A DNA stretch of 64,000 bases from Leptidea sinapis. Its lineage: Eukaryota; Arthropoda; Insecta; Lepidoptera; Pieridae. Every line of letters begins with the position of its first letter. The first letter of the stretch is position 1. The stretch is from positions 1 to 64,000 of the forward strand of contig NC_066288.1 of the NCBI RefSeq assembly GCF_905404315.1, given 5' to 3'. Shown here piece after piece: positions 52,798-64,000 of the stretch. A program made the translations under genes and the position numbers. The notes under the pieces were generated by a model, which saw only the letters and a program-made list of their open reading frames with translations, was not told the origin of the DNA and searched no databases.

Positions 52798-55700
52798 TTA
52801 ATTTTTCTGACAAAATTCGATTGATCGATCTGCACCACCTTTTAACCTTGCTTTGAAAGATTGTCCTTTTTTTCGCAAGCGCGATATTTCTGCTTGAAGA
52901 TGCTTGATCTTTGTGCGCTGTGGAGCCATTAGATCTGTGAAAGAATGTTTAATTTACAAATTGTATAGTATAATATATGTATTATATGGTATTAAATAAA
53001 TGGACAATATGAAAAGGGATTCAGTCTTAAAGTCTATATATATAAAAATGAATTGCTGTTCGTTAGTCTTGCTAAAACTTGAGAATGGCTGGATCGATTT
53101 GGCTAATTTCGGTCTTGAATTTTTTGTGGAAGTCCAGTAAAGGTTTTGATAAGAAGAAGAATTTAATATGTACAGCACGACGTCTGTCGGGTCAGCTAGT
53201 AATGAATAAAAATATATTCAAAATTTCATTCCCACACGGACATTAGCTGTTCTCAATCCTATCAGGTACCAATGCAGCCTTCATCAAAAAAGACATTTGG
53301 CTCAATAGTCTTATGTCATGTCATGCATTAATCTGCTGTTATAAAATTACTGTCACATTTATGGTTAATATTTGTTAAATAAAGAACTTTCGAATTTCTT
53401 ATTATGTTTAATTTCTTATGAGTGTTGTAATATTACATCAAAGCCCGCCATTGTCAGGTGTGCTACTCCCTAACTTTGCTGACTCACATACTACAAAATA
53501 AATGATGGGCCATTACAAGAATCTTGCTGATTTTTGTCCCCAGCTAGGGGACTATGAGGGAACTACTTTGCCCACCTAAACAAAAGATCGTAAACTGTGT
53601 CAAATTTCATACAAATTTATTCACCACTTTTTGGATAAAAAAGTAAAAAACAATATTTTCAAAAGAAATCAGAATCTTTCCCATTTGTAATATTAGTATA
53701 ATAATATTAATACCTTTTCCAGATGTTCTTTCAGGCTTGCTAATAAAACTATAATTATGTTCCAGCATCAAGCACCTTGAGATGCATCTGAAATTGGAAA
53801 TAATACTTATGTAGTTTGTTGCCCACTTTGTCAGAGTGAATTTTAACTATACTTTTCAAATCATTTCAATTGTCAATTTCAATCAGACGATAATGGAGAA
53901 ATATAAAAATCAAATCATAATGAAGTAGCACTCAGAAAATGTAGAACCAGGGCAGCATTTCTTAAGAGTCTAGAGCTCAAATTAAATCACAAGTTGAAAT
54001 AAGCTGTCAAACAAAACCATTATAGAAAAAAAGACATACCGACACTACTCACAAAATTTAAAATTATAAAATTTTGTTTTTATTTATGGTTTAGTTGTGT
54101 ATAATAGACAGAAATATATTATATAATATTTTGGTATGTGTTCAAAACAAAATATAATCATTAATTTATATATTTATTATATTTGATAATAGCCAACAAA
54201 CTGAAAAAAATATGTGAATTTTACCTGCAGCCACAGGTTGGAATGTTGTTGAAGTTGATGCTTTTTCTAAAATAAAGTTGCTCACATATGGCTCTGTAAA
54301 TAATAAATATAATATTAGATTAATGATTATTTATTATTTGTATGCCACAGAGAACCGGAGAACTTTTATTGTGATTTGTAAAATCTTATGCAACTGAAAT
54401 GAAATTATGAAGACTGTATTATATGAAAACATGACATAAAGATCAAGATCAAATGTGGGATTTTCAATCAATAACATTTTATGGGCCCAATATTTTAAAA
54501 TTACAACCAAGATATACATCAAAATTTTGTATATGTATGTCCATAAATATCAATAATTATAAGAAGATACATAAAAGACATAGGATTAAAAGCAGAACAA
54601 AATCAAATTGTCAATGCCCTTTGACTGAGTTTGACTTTATATTCTTTCTGAATATTTTATTTGAAATAGGATATAATATCACTTACAGTAGTACTACCTA
54701 TTGGAAAAAAGTATACCTCAGACCTGAGAAGTAAGGGCATAAGATACTCAGCGGGCTTCTTTTTTTACATAAAAATATGGTGACAATGTTAAATCATACA
54801 ATAAAATTTATTATTTAATACCCTGAGGGTGGCCGCTCCATGCCATTTCTATGGTATCATTAAGAATGTCACTTATGTTATAGTAACCTTTATGACATTG
54901 TAAATAAGTTTTAAAAATTATTTACCTGAACAGTCTTGCTGTATTATTGTAGGCAGTAAATGTTGTGTGGATGAAGCTTGTCCTAAGATTACTTGACTCT
55001 GTAGTTGTCCTGAAAATTAATGTGAATATGTAAAGATTATGTTTCATTATTTAATGATTATCATAGATAATGAACCAGTTTCAGCTAGAAATGCAACCAT
55101 TGAATTTTGTAATCACAACTGTGTAAGAAAATTTGGTGTTTCCAGAATGATACAATATACCTTCAAAAAAACCATCAACTCAACAAAGATTCTTAGTGGT
55201 GTGACTAAATCTGACAGAGTTAGGAATAGAATCGAATATTAACTCAATATGTGTTAAATAAGGGGACTTACCAAGCAGATGAAGCATCGGAACTGCCAAT
55301 GTGCTTAGCCATTGATTATGATTTCTGTGTCTGTCAGAAAAGTGTATTTCACAAATTCTCTTCTTCTTATAACATTCAAGATCAGATGTTTAAGGGTTTC
55401 CACAAACAAGACTGACCCAAGTTTTAAACTGCTCAAGAATTTCACAGCATCTGGGAAACTATGCATTGGAATCTCTGAAAATAATAAATAACATTATTAA
55501 ATAAATTGAGTGACTATTAAAGCCATCAGACAAATTGTGATAACCTAGTGTTATGACCATTGGGCTAGTATTAGATTTTGGACTCATATATTGACTTTTC
55601 TCTTGATAAAAATGGTGTCAGAAGCCAGCACAGCTGTCAATTATTATTAAACCATATAAGTCAGGGGGAGTCTGAAGTCTGACATAAGGTGATTTGAGGG

Positions 55701-55943
55701 ATTGGAGTTTAATCTTTGGAGCAAGATACAGAAAACCGGTATGTTTATAATAGTTTTAACCATAATTGCAAATTCAATCTACGGACCGGTAGTAGAACCT
55801 GAGAGTAGAACAAACCTTATATGATACTTTATTTATCACAAGATTAGTTAATAAACTATACTATTAAGATTTAAGAGAATAATTTACTTACCACGGAGCG
55901 CACAACCGAAAGCACAACGTCTCAGCATTACACCAAAGTTCAT
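52798..55943 (-). pseudogene. THAP-domain gene B, about six exons, probably decayed
   Basis: Inferred minus-strand exons: 55943-55892 (ATG, MNFGVMLRRCAFGCALR), 55474-55272, 55009-54926, 54293-54225, 53787-53714 and 52934-52798 (TAA). Exons 1 and 2 encode the THAP finger: CAFGC, IPMHSFPD, FKTWV, RICEIHF and AVPMLHL, with C2CH spacing. Exon 2 needs a 1-nt insertion relative to what is written and has TAA before TSDLECY. Exon 5 reads LEHNYSFISKPERTSGK only in a shifted frame. The last exon gives a coiled coil (KIKHLQAEISRLRKK), usual after THAP domains. Exon 4 also joins exon 6 in frame, so exon 5 may be skipped. Layout matches gene A: tandem paralogues. Confidence 0.62.
53033..53199 (+). mobile_element. 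Short non-autonomous Helitron in a THAP intron
   Basis: Starts TCTATATATATAAAAATGAA and ends GTCGGGTCAGCTAG before T, with CGAC/GTCG forming a small hairpin near the end. The TC start, CTAG end and following T fit a Helitron. I recall the terminal phrases from a very common lepidopteran family. It lies in the last intron of THAP gene B. Confidence 0.75.
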
Positions 55944-56445
55944 AAATTCCACAAACAAAAGTGTCTCTATCACAAAAAGTAGAAATACACAGAATAAGGA
56001 GATTTTTGGAGTGAATTCGCAACAGCAAGGCGGAGGACCACAAGGCTCGACTCGACGCACTTACACTTCGATTTCAATACCAAAAATATGCAAAATGGAA
56101 CAAGGGAGCTACATACATGTGCAAACCGCAAACGCTAGAAGTAGCCACCATTTTATGACCAGTGGGCAGGTTTCAAAGCGAGTGACAGCTGACAAAGCTT
56201 TAATTTTGGGGCCAACTATCAGATGGCACTACAGTTTTCTGAAAACGTCTCTATAAGGCGACTGTCCCACCCCTGTCGAAAACTTGAAACGACGATTGAA
56301 GGTTGTCAGATTAGTTTTTGACGTTTGACAGATAAATCAAAATGTCGTCACAACAACTGTCATATGAGATATGTGAACCATAGACTTAAGGTCGAAATAA
56401 TTTGTATGAAGATTACCTGCCGTGGTCAGAGTAGGGTAGTTGCGA
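55944..56445. other. Upstream region of THAP gene B
   Basis: No convincing gene. It would contain the promoter and leader of gene B, on the minus strand. An 81-codon plus-strand frame at 56011 has no family features. Confidence 0.4.
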
Positions 56446-56800
56446 TTTTTTTTTTTTATATGAGAGGGGGCAAACGGGCAAGAGGCTCACGGGATGGGGA
56501 GAGGTGAGGCAACCGCCCATGGACATCCGCAACAACAGGTGTGTCAAGAAATGCGTTGCCAGCCTTTAAGGTGGGAGTATGCTTTCTTCTTGAAGGTCCC
56601 TAAGTCGTATCTGTTCGGGAAGACCGCTGCCGGTAGTTGATTCCACAAAGTGGCTGTGCGAGGCAAGAAATTTCGAAGAAAACGCGCGGTTGTGGAATGC
56701 CAGACGTCTACGTGATGCGTATATTTGGAGTATTGTCGTATCGTTCCGAATTTGCGAGTAGACCTCCAGAGCTTACTATTTAATTATAATATATTGTGAT
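56446..56800 (-). mobile_element. CR1-like LINE 3' fragment
   Basis: On the minus strand the frame reads RFLRNFLPRTATLWNQLPAA, then VFPNRYDLGTFKKKAY and SHLKGWQRIS, the common C-terminus of arthropod CR1-group RT proteins, and a 3' UTR ending in TATAAAAAAAAA (56457-56446). 5'-truncated. Confidence 0.75.
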
Positions 56801-56859
56801 GTTGACTCACTCGCTCGAAAGTAAATATGATTATTATTTTGGCGAGATGTTGTTCTGCA

Positions 56860-58437
56860 CATATTGCGACATTACTTCTAGGCAACAAATAACAAAATTA
56901 TTAAAAGGCATAAAAAGGCATTTATTTTCTCAAAATTGATTCCTTTAGAATTCTCTTTGATGTCATTTCTAATATACTTTGTACTACTACCGCTTCGGAA
57001 ACAAATGGCGCTCTGAGACAGAAGAAGCGGCGCAAGAAACTCTCCCAGCATTCTTTTTTTGCGCTCTTTTCAATAAAAATATAAAATATTGAACAGTCAT
57101 TTCTATCGCTATAAAATAATCACCATGTATTGCCCTACTTCTACAAAACGAACTGACTACTTTATGTTCTCTAAAACTAAACTGGAGCTGATGACTTTTA
57201 CGCCAATGTTCTGTAATACATAATATATATATATATTACAGCAGCTCAAAAACAGTTCAATTTTAATTTCTTACTTGATATACCTTGTATGTTCTGGTGA
57301 ACAATATTTATGAGCTTTATATTATGATTATCTCTAGCAGTAACAGTTACATTTGGTGAATGTTGCCTGTTTTGTGTGATATTGCAAGAGTTGTCCTCCC
57401 TTGTCGAATAGCTTAGTTTAAATTATTTGAAAAAAAATCTTCATTGTTATATTTTTGTACATTAGTACTAATACATTCCCAAATAGAGGCATGTTTATTA
57501 AAACAAATAAGCTACTAACGTAGCCAGCTGTCGCTTAAATCTAAGTGGTAGGCTAAAAGCGTAAAGGCTACCATTGGTTAATTTCAGCTTATAATTAATG
57601 AAATTATTTGTATCAAATAAAATTAAAGTTTTTCTATTGTGGAATGTCGCATTATACAAAGTTGTATTTAATTTAAATATTTTTCTATTTTGCTCCTGTG
57701 TCAAATCCGAGGAGTATGGGAATGTACACAACATCACTTTGGATTTGGTGTTATTGCAAATATTAATTAGTTTTTTTTTTTAATTAGGTCCTTATTTCTA
57801 ATATTTATTTATTTATTCATAAAGGCTTACCAAATAAATACAATTTATTAACTTATGCACTAAGAGTATAAGAGTTAATATTATGAGTATTATTACCAAA
57901 CATTATACCTATGATTGTTTTATCTCTTGGATTTATTTTTGGTATGGAATTTACGAGGTTATTAAATGTTATATTGGGTTAACATATTTTATTTTATCAC
58001 CTCACAATTCTTTGCAAGTGCATTATTTTATAAAGGTCCAAACCCTTTGTCAATTTTGTCTGAAGTAGTACAAACTTACTTGGTGCACTTGTATCAATAC
58101 TTTGACTAGTTTTTAATGAGGATACACTTGGGTGTTGATCTTTATCTACCAAATGTATATTAGTTGTGCTGGAGCAGTGGCACATATTATTATTATAGTT
58201 TATGAAAGATTCAAAGTGTTCCATATTTTCATTGCCTAACTGAATTAAACAAATCGGCCTGCTTAATGTGTTCTGATGTTGCTCCTGCGCTGAATTATAT
58301 TTTTCAGTCATGTTTTGCAACATTGTTTCTAGGGCAGATATTTTTTTATTTAATACATCTGTATCAATTTTATATATGCGGTAGCAGAACAGTAGGTAAT
58401 GATTACTTTGTTTGTCGTCAGACTGTGAACATCTCAC
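56860..58437 (-). mobile_element. CR1-type LINE remnant: ORF1 and start of ORF2
   Basis: In minus-strand order: a coiled-coil piece of ORF1 (58437-58066, DVLNKKISALETMLQNM), an SGNH/esterase-like piece (57737-57498, LCTFPYSSDL, LFDTNNFI, FKRQLATLVAYLF), then the start of an endonuclease (KLINIVHQNIQG at about 57299 and CITEHW at 57219-57203, two frames). It jumps near 57070 to a 3' UTR (GAGAGTTTCTTGCGCCGC region) and an AT-rich end. ORF1 with PHD, coiled coil and esterase parts is known from CR1 elements. The PHD part is missing here and is the part found in the insert at 18226. Internally deleted and broken. Confidence 0.72.
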
Positions 58438-58703
58438 CGAAACTCTGTCCGTTGTCCTGTTGATTGTCAGTGACAGGTGGATAGGGTGAAGACGTCTATA
58501 AAAGGCGATGTCTCCCTAGCGTCGACACCACGGCTGATTCCGCTACCTGCACTTGAACGGACGAGACGTGTTTGCGCGCTGGTTTTCGTGGAACTTACTA
58601 TCGCAATTCCTTGTATTATTAATTACACGTGCCCCTTTGGCGCGCTTTTTAACGGTTCGAAGCAGTTGAAAGTTAATACGTGTGTTGTTCTGTGTCGCAG
58701 GAC

Positions 58704-59931
58704 ATGAAGAGGGGCTGCCCTAGCCTCGGTGAGCAACCCTCAGCGAAGGTGATCGCCGAGATGGATGTGGACAGCCCGGCCTCGCCGCCGGAGCAGGAGT
58801 CCGGCCAGCGGCTGCACGGCGGCCTGCCGGACTGGATCGCCGTGACGCGGCGGCGTGCGGCCAAGCCGCGCCCGGACAACGGACGCCCCAAGCCATTGGC
58901 GACGGCCAACGTGTTCAAGCCGCTCCCGGTACAGGAGACACCGGGAGCCAAGGTAACGGCCAAGCCCTCACAGGCGAGGCCGACTCCAATAATTATCTCC
59001 AAGGAGAATTTTGATTTTGAGAGATGCCGAGCGGCGCTTCTTGCCGCGGGCTTTAAAAATTTTAACTTTAATATTCAGCCTCATATGGCACAGCTGTCCT
59101 CCAAAACTAAGGCCGATAAAGAATCGGCCCTTGCAGCGCTCAAAGCTAATGAAACGTTTGCAGTTCCACACATACACTGACAAGGACGACAGAGCCCACA
59201 TCTCTGTCGTCTAAGGTCCGTACTATAGCTCCGCAGAGGAGCTAGGTAGTGCACTTCTGGAATTGGGGTTCAAACCCACCAAAGTTGTCGCCTTCAAGGG
59301 CGACGCACTGGTACCAAGGTACCAAGTGACGCTCCCGAAGAGCACCGATATCGGTGCCTTCAGGAAAATCAAATACATCTGCCATAAATCGGTGCGAATT
59401 TATAAATATAAAGCAAATAATAAATACGGCACCATGTGTTCCAGGTGCCAGACATTCGGACATGCAGAACGGAACTGCAACCGGGCCGCCCGCTGCGTCA
59501 AGTGCACGGGAGCCCACCTCACAGCGGAGTGCGACCGGAAGGAGGAGGCTCCAGTCCGGTGCTGCAACTGCGGCGGAGAGCACGCGGCCTCGTACCGCCA
59601 GTGCCCCCAACGCCGCATCTACCTTGAGGCCGTCAAGGAGCGCCAGGAGCGCTTCCAGACCCGCCAAATCGCACCACCCCAGCCCCGCCTGTTTAAATCG
59701 AACATGGCGAACGGCCGCGGGTGGAACTCAGTAATGACAGGGAACGCCCCGTCACCGTCAGGCCTTCAGCCACAGGGCCGTCAGCCACCCACAACGCGGT
59801 CCACTGCCGGACCGCCGCCCCTCACAGGCACCCAGTCCGGAAGACAAGTGTTCCCAGGCCTTAGGCCCACTGGCCCTATGCCAGGTGTCTTTAAAAGAGT
59901 CGAGACAGACTACCAAGTCGAGTCAGACTAG
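58704..59931 (+). pseudogene. Jockey copy D ORF1 (Gag-like)
   Basis: ATG at 58704 (MKRGCPSLGEQ). The frame is open to about 59160, where one extra G shifts it (KANETF then QFHTYTDKDDR). TAA at 59212-59214 interrupts after AHISVV, then the frame is open to TAG at 59931. The middle (ALLELGFKPTKVVAF) is the PRE_C2HC region of Jockey Gag. Zinc knuckles: CSRCQTFGHAERNC (CX2CX4HX4C), CVKCTGAHLTAEC (CX2CX3HX4C) and CCNCGGEHAASYRQC. Pro/Gln-rich tail. Gag binds the element RNA. Confidence 0.87.
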
Positions 59932-59964
59932 ACAAAAACAACCGAAGAGCCAGACTCTGAGGAA

Positions 59965-62824
59965 ATGTCAACCCACGAAATTATAAAACTAATTAAAATC
60001 GCAGGTCAGCTGAAGCCTCTGCTCCGCCGCAGCATGAGCTACGAGGAGCAAATCATCACAGTGTTTGAGTTCCTGGCATCCATGGATGAAGAAACGGCGA
60101 CCCCTCCCCCTACTGGCACTGCTCATCCTCTACGAGTAGCGTCGCTTAACATAAACGGTATTGTGAGTAGGAAAAAAGAACTCATACATTTCCTAGGTAC
60201 ACACAACATCGACATTACACTCATATAAGAAACACACCTCGTACCCACACGACGTTTTTCAATTCCCGGTTACACCTGTTACAGACGTGATGGACAGACA
60301 GACAACCGCGCCCGCGTCGTAATTTTTGTTAAGCCAAATATATCGCATCATTCACTTCCACCGGTGGAACATGATATATGCGATATAATTGCAATTAGAT
60401 TAGAGTCTCACCGCGGACAGACACCCATCACAATAGTTAACTTTTATTGCCCTAAGCAAGACAGTAGAATCACGACAGCCATCGCAAAAGATCTCTCTCT
60501 CGGCAACACCGTCATCTGTTCCGGAGATTTTAACGCCCGCCATAGACACTGGGATTGCAATCGAGCAAATTCCAATGGATCGCGTCTTTTTAATCACTTT
60601 GTAGGTCATGAATATAATATTTTAATTCCGGACAAAACGACCCACCTCCCCTCCAACCCTAGGCACTCTGCCGCTAAATTACAACTCACCCTTGCCAAAA
60701 ATATCACAAACGTTACAGACCCACTGACTTATGACGTTATCTCGGACCATTGTCCCATTATTTTCGAAATTAATAGCCTCATCCCGCGCATCTCGCGACC
60801 TATCTTTAAATACGGTAATGCTAAATGGGACACTTATAAAAAACATATTAACGAAGCCCTCCCCTCCCCCGGCTCCTTAAAATTACACCGACCCGAATTA
60901 GTGGACAACGCCATACAAACACTGACTGACGCTATAATCAAAGCCCGTAACGCGAACATCCCGACGTTCACACCGAAACAAACAAACAAACTTCCACACG
61001 ACATAACAAGACTTATCAAACTAAAAAACCAATACCGACATCACGCACAGAGACTTCATACGCGTCGGTTTAACACGATTATTAATTCACTTTAAAACCA
61101 AACATCTTTTAAAATAAAATCTCTCACTTCCAACGAATGGAACAAAAAGCTCGAATCGCTTGACACCCGCGACAATTCCCTTTGGCAGTTCGCGAGACGC
61201 CTTAAAAACGTACACACCCCTTCCCTGCTTCAGCACCCCCTCGGGCCCCGCCCGGTCGGACGCTGAAAAGGCCGAGGCCCTAGGTACACACTTTGAGCGA
61301 CAGCATAGATTCACCGTGGATCTGAGCAACCCCGACACCGAACGCGAGGTGTCGCGGTCTCTAGACCACCTTTACAAAATAAACGGACCGACCGCACCTA
61401 CGGCAGTTGTACCTCGCGAAGTCAAATTAATTTTAAAAACCTGTAAACCACGAAAAGCCCCCGGGCACGACGACATACAGAACATACTTCTAAAAGACCT
61501 CGCTTCAAAAGCAATAGACACCTTAGTTAATATATTTAATGCGTGTCCGTCTTACCTATTTTCCCTCGTCCTGGAAAATAGCAGTAATCACCGCGATGCA
61601 CAAACCGGGAAAAGACCCCACCTCCCCCGCAAACTACAGACCAATCAGTTTACTTTGCACACAAAGTAAAATATTAGAAATTTTAATTAATAATAGAATA
61701 AACTCACTTATAGAATCAAACCTACCTGAGGAACAATTCGGTTTCCGAAGGTCACACGCGACTACTCACTATCTGGCGCGCGTAGTCGAACATATAACAC
61801 ACTAATTTATCTTGAGACACCAGACTGGTATGGTTCTACTCGACCTTGAGAAAGCCTTCGATACCGTCTGACATGATGCCATAGTTCACAAATTATTCAA
61901 AGCACAAGTCCTCTTTGAATATTGTAGAATAATAAAATCATTCCTTACGAATAGATTTCTTAGAGTTAGAGTCAAAAATAGTTTATGCCCCCACATCCAG
62001 TAGTAGCAGATATTCCACAGGGCTCCATCATCTCACCGAGGGGATTTTTATTCTATATGCGAGACATCCCAAAACCTCCGAACGCGGTCCTCGCCCTGTA
62101 CGCTGATGACACAGCTTATCTGTGCAACAGTAAGAATATCAAATCTATAGTCACCCACATTAATACAGCCCTACATTGTGTAAGCAACTTCTTCAACTTC
62201 TCTAAATGGAAGCTTAAAATCAATGACAAAAAGACCGAGGCGGTTCTTTTCTCATACAAAACTTCCCGTAAACTCAATCTGTCTTTAAAGCCACCATATT
62301 AATAACCACCCGGTCGAATGGCAGTCACAGGCTAAATACCTAGGACTTATCCACGACCGGAAACTTTCCTTCACGCCTTATATTAATTATGCCCGCTCTA
62401 AGGCACTTACTGCCTTGAGCCTGTTGAGACCCATTTTCTATAGGAATTCCACTCTCTCAACTAGTAACAAGCGTCTACTATACCAGTCCTACATACGCCC
62501 GGTCATGACATACGCAAGTCCGGTATGGCTTAACACAAATCAAAACAATTATCGTAAACTACAAACTGTGCAAAATAGACCCCTTAAAACCATCTACCGG
62601 ACCCACCCGCGTACAAATCTTAAACGACTTCATGTAAAGAAAAACATCCCAACACTAGAACAACACATACAAGAGGTATCTGATAGCTTCTACAGAGGGC
62701 TACGCCGACTAAAGGACGGAACAAACCCCGCCCTCCGGTCGAGTTGTAGTCGTAAGTCACTCACAGAGTACTGCCTCAGCATAAAACGTTATAAACGTGC
62801 ATTACCACATCACAACTGGTTTTA
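59965..62824 (+). pseudogene. Jockey copy D ORF2: endonuclease and RT, broken
   Basis: ATG at 59965. Endonuclease: VASLNINGI, ETHLVP, SGDFNARH, SDHCPI. Stops TAA at 60226-60228 and 61093-61095. Frameshifts near 61225 and 61545, TAA at 61803-61805, TGA near 61871 (where DTVW is expected), another slip near 61985. RT blocks: KAPGHDDI, YRPISLL, EEQFGFR, LLDLEKAFDTV (first catalytic Asp), GSIISP and LYADDTAYL (catalytic pair). C-terminal part: LLYQSYIRPVMTYASPVW and LQTVQNRPLKTI. At least eight lesions, so older than the TRAS copies. Confidence 0.88.
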
Positions 62825-63379
62825 GCTCACAGAACACTAGCGTATACACACACACACACTCACGCACACAGAGTTCTAGCTAGGTCTGAATAAATGTAAA
62901 ACCAATATATTGTAAATTGGTTTAGTTATAAGAATTAAATAACGGCGAAAACTGGCCTCCTATTCCCTCTCCCTCCTTCCCTTTCCCAAGACCCCACCCC
63001 ACCCCACACCCGTCTTATATTTATATATTATATATGTATGTATACATATCTATGTATTTATTTACCTTAGTTTTAAGTTCTAGTCATTAGTCTTAAGTTA
63101 GGTTAAGTGATAGTTTACGATTAATATTACGTTATATCAATAGCAAATAGCCAGGATTTCCCAGTTTCCTGGATCCCCACCCCCACAAACCACATGTATG
63201 AATTTTTTTGCATAATAAAGTTTTATCCCTCAATACGTAGATAGGGTTGTAGAAATAAGTTTTCTGATACCTACATATATAAGGCTTAATTGTAAATTGC
63301 TTTAATAAGTAGATTTAAGTAATATTGTATATATACTTTAAGATCAAATATAGAAATTTGGAATTTGAATTTTTTTTTT

Positions 63380-64000
63380 GCGTCGACACCACAGATCGAT
63401 TCAGGCAGGCAACGCGAGCGCACGTGCCGCGTTATCTGTCCTCCTTCGAATATTTTATTACCTGCGTTATCGCACTATCTGCTCAGGCTACCTGAGCTAG
63501 CTATTGTTATCGCGCGCTATTGTTCGGGACTCTTTGAGTCTCGCACCTGCTACGTTCCTTCGTAGAAAGTAGCTGTTATTATCAGTGTTCATTTTACGAT
63601 CGTGATAGTTAGCACCAGTGTTTGTGTTTCGTGACTCTGCACGTTAATCGTGTGTGTTTGTGTTGCAGTTCGTGCCGTGTGTGTCTTCTCCGCGGGGGCC
63701 TGCACAGCGTGCATCGGGGTTCCGGCCCAGCCAATCTACATCCAGTAAAGCTAAGTCTTCGGCTTACTTAATATCATTAATTTTTGTATATTTTATTATT
63801 ATTAATATTATTTTATTAATGTGCAAGTGTACAACTAAACTATAGTTGTCCACTTAATTATTATATTCCCCCTCTGCCTGACACTCCTGAGTGCACCCGC
63901 CCTACAGTGTGCGTGGAGCCTCCGGCATGCGTGCTCTGTGGTGCCGAAGGACACCCTGCAAACTACCGCGGGTGTCAAGGCACCCAAACCGAAGCGCAAG
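63380..64000 (+). mobile_element. Jockey-clade LINE copy C, 5' end, runs off the window
   Basis: The leader matches the reverse complement of 41393-40880 (AGGCAGGCAACGCGAG, CGGGACTCTTTG, TTCGTGCCGTGTGTG). After CCCCCTCTGCCTG it jumps to the Gag zinc knuckle (CVLCGAEGHPANYRGC), skipping the first part of ORF1 seen in copy B. A frame slip follows (KAPKPKRK in another frame). An internally deleted copy in the opposite orientation to copy B. Confidence 0.8.

Larger units (their letters stand above)
58519..63379 (+). mobile_element. Jockey-clade LINE copy D, full length but decayed
   Basis: 5' end at GCGTCGACACCAC (58519-58531), the same phrase that starts copy C at 63380. Leader, ORF1 (58704-59931), ORF2 (59965-62824), then a long 3' UTR with simple repeats. 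The tail GAATTTGAATTTTTTTTTT meets copy C directly. Related to copies A to C but distinct in sequence. Confidence 0.83.

Noticed and set aside
54453..54734. Plus-strand 93-codon frame
   Set aside because: AT-rich frame in an intron of THAP gene B, no motif.
56011..56256. Plus-strand 81-codon frame
   Set aside because: No family similarity. It lies where the leader of the minus-strand THAP gene B should be.
57997..58437. Extra exons of a THAP-like host gene
   Set aside because: A GT-like donor was seen, but the neighbouring esterase-like and endonuclease pieces show that this is a CR1-type LINE.

Overview
The window reads as the extreme end of a moth or butterfly chromosome. It opens with about 1.6 kb of (CCTAA)n, the C-rich strand of the insect TTAGG telomere, so the physical end of the chromosome lies to the left. 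The identification as Lepidoptera rests on TRAS-type retrotransposons sitting inside TTAGG repeats and on several dispersed repeats that I recall as typical of lepidopteran genomes. No species can be named.

Positions 1-28712 are the telomeric domain: blocks of (CCTAA)n separated by TRAS-like non-LTR retrotransposons of the R1 clade, all in the same orientation, each ending in poly(A) followed directly by CCTAA. I call them T1 (1582-4041), T2 (4114-4676), T3 (5151-10878), T4 (10937-14787), T5 (about 16228-22090), T6 (22168-28155) and T7 (28199-28679). T3 has lost its 5' end but keeps an uninterrupted 1232-residue ORF2 with endonuclease, reverse transcriptase, RNase H and a C-terminal Cys/His motif. 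The others carry stops, frameshifts or deletions. T4 is cut by an antisense R1-clade fragment and an unassigned block. T5 carries a 598-bp retroposed insert encoding the start of a PHD-finger protein.

At 28712 the telomeric sequence abuts the middle of a BEL/Pao pol gene. The rest of that element (to 32032) and a Jockey-clade LINE cut at its LTR follow. This looks like an old chromosome break within nested transposons that was capped with telomeric repeats.

From 32 to 64 kb lies the subtelomere, mostly decayed transposons: four Jockey-clade copies (32033-33144 plus strand, 36898-41393 minus, 58519-63379 plus, and 63380 to the end plus), a 6.1-kb Helitron frame (42064-48191) holding a decayed LINE and a solo LTR, a PIF/Harbinger-like element coding for a MADF-like protein (49488-50179), a short Helitron (53033-53199) and CR1-type remnants (56446-58440).

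The only host-like genes I can model are two tandem THAP zinc-finger genes on the minus strand (50592-52292 and 52798-55943). Both have small exons with phase-1 introns, and both have frameshifts in the zinc-finger region, so they are probably pseudogenes. No rRNA, CRISPR or bacterial-type operon is present.
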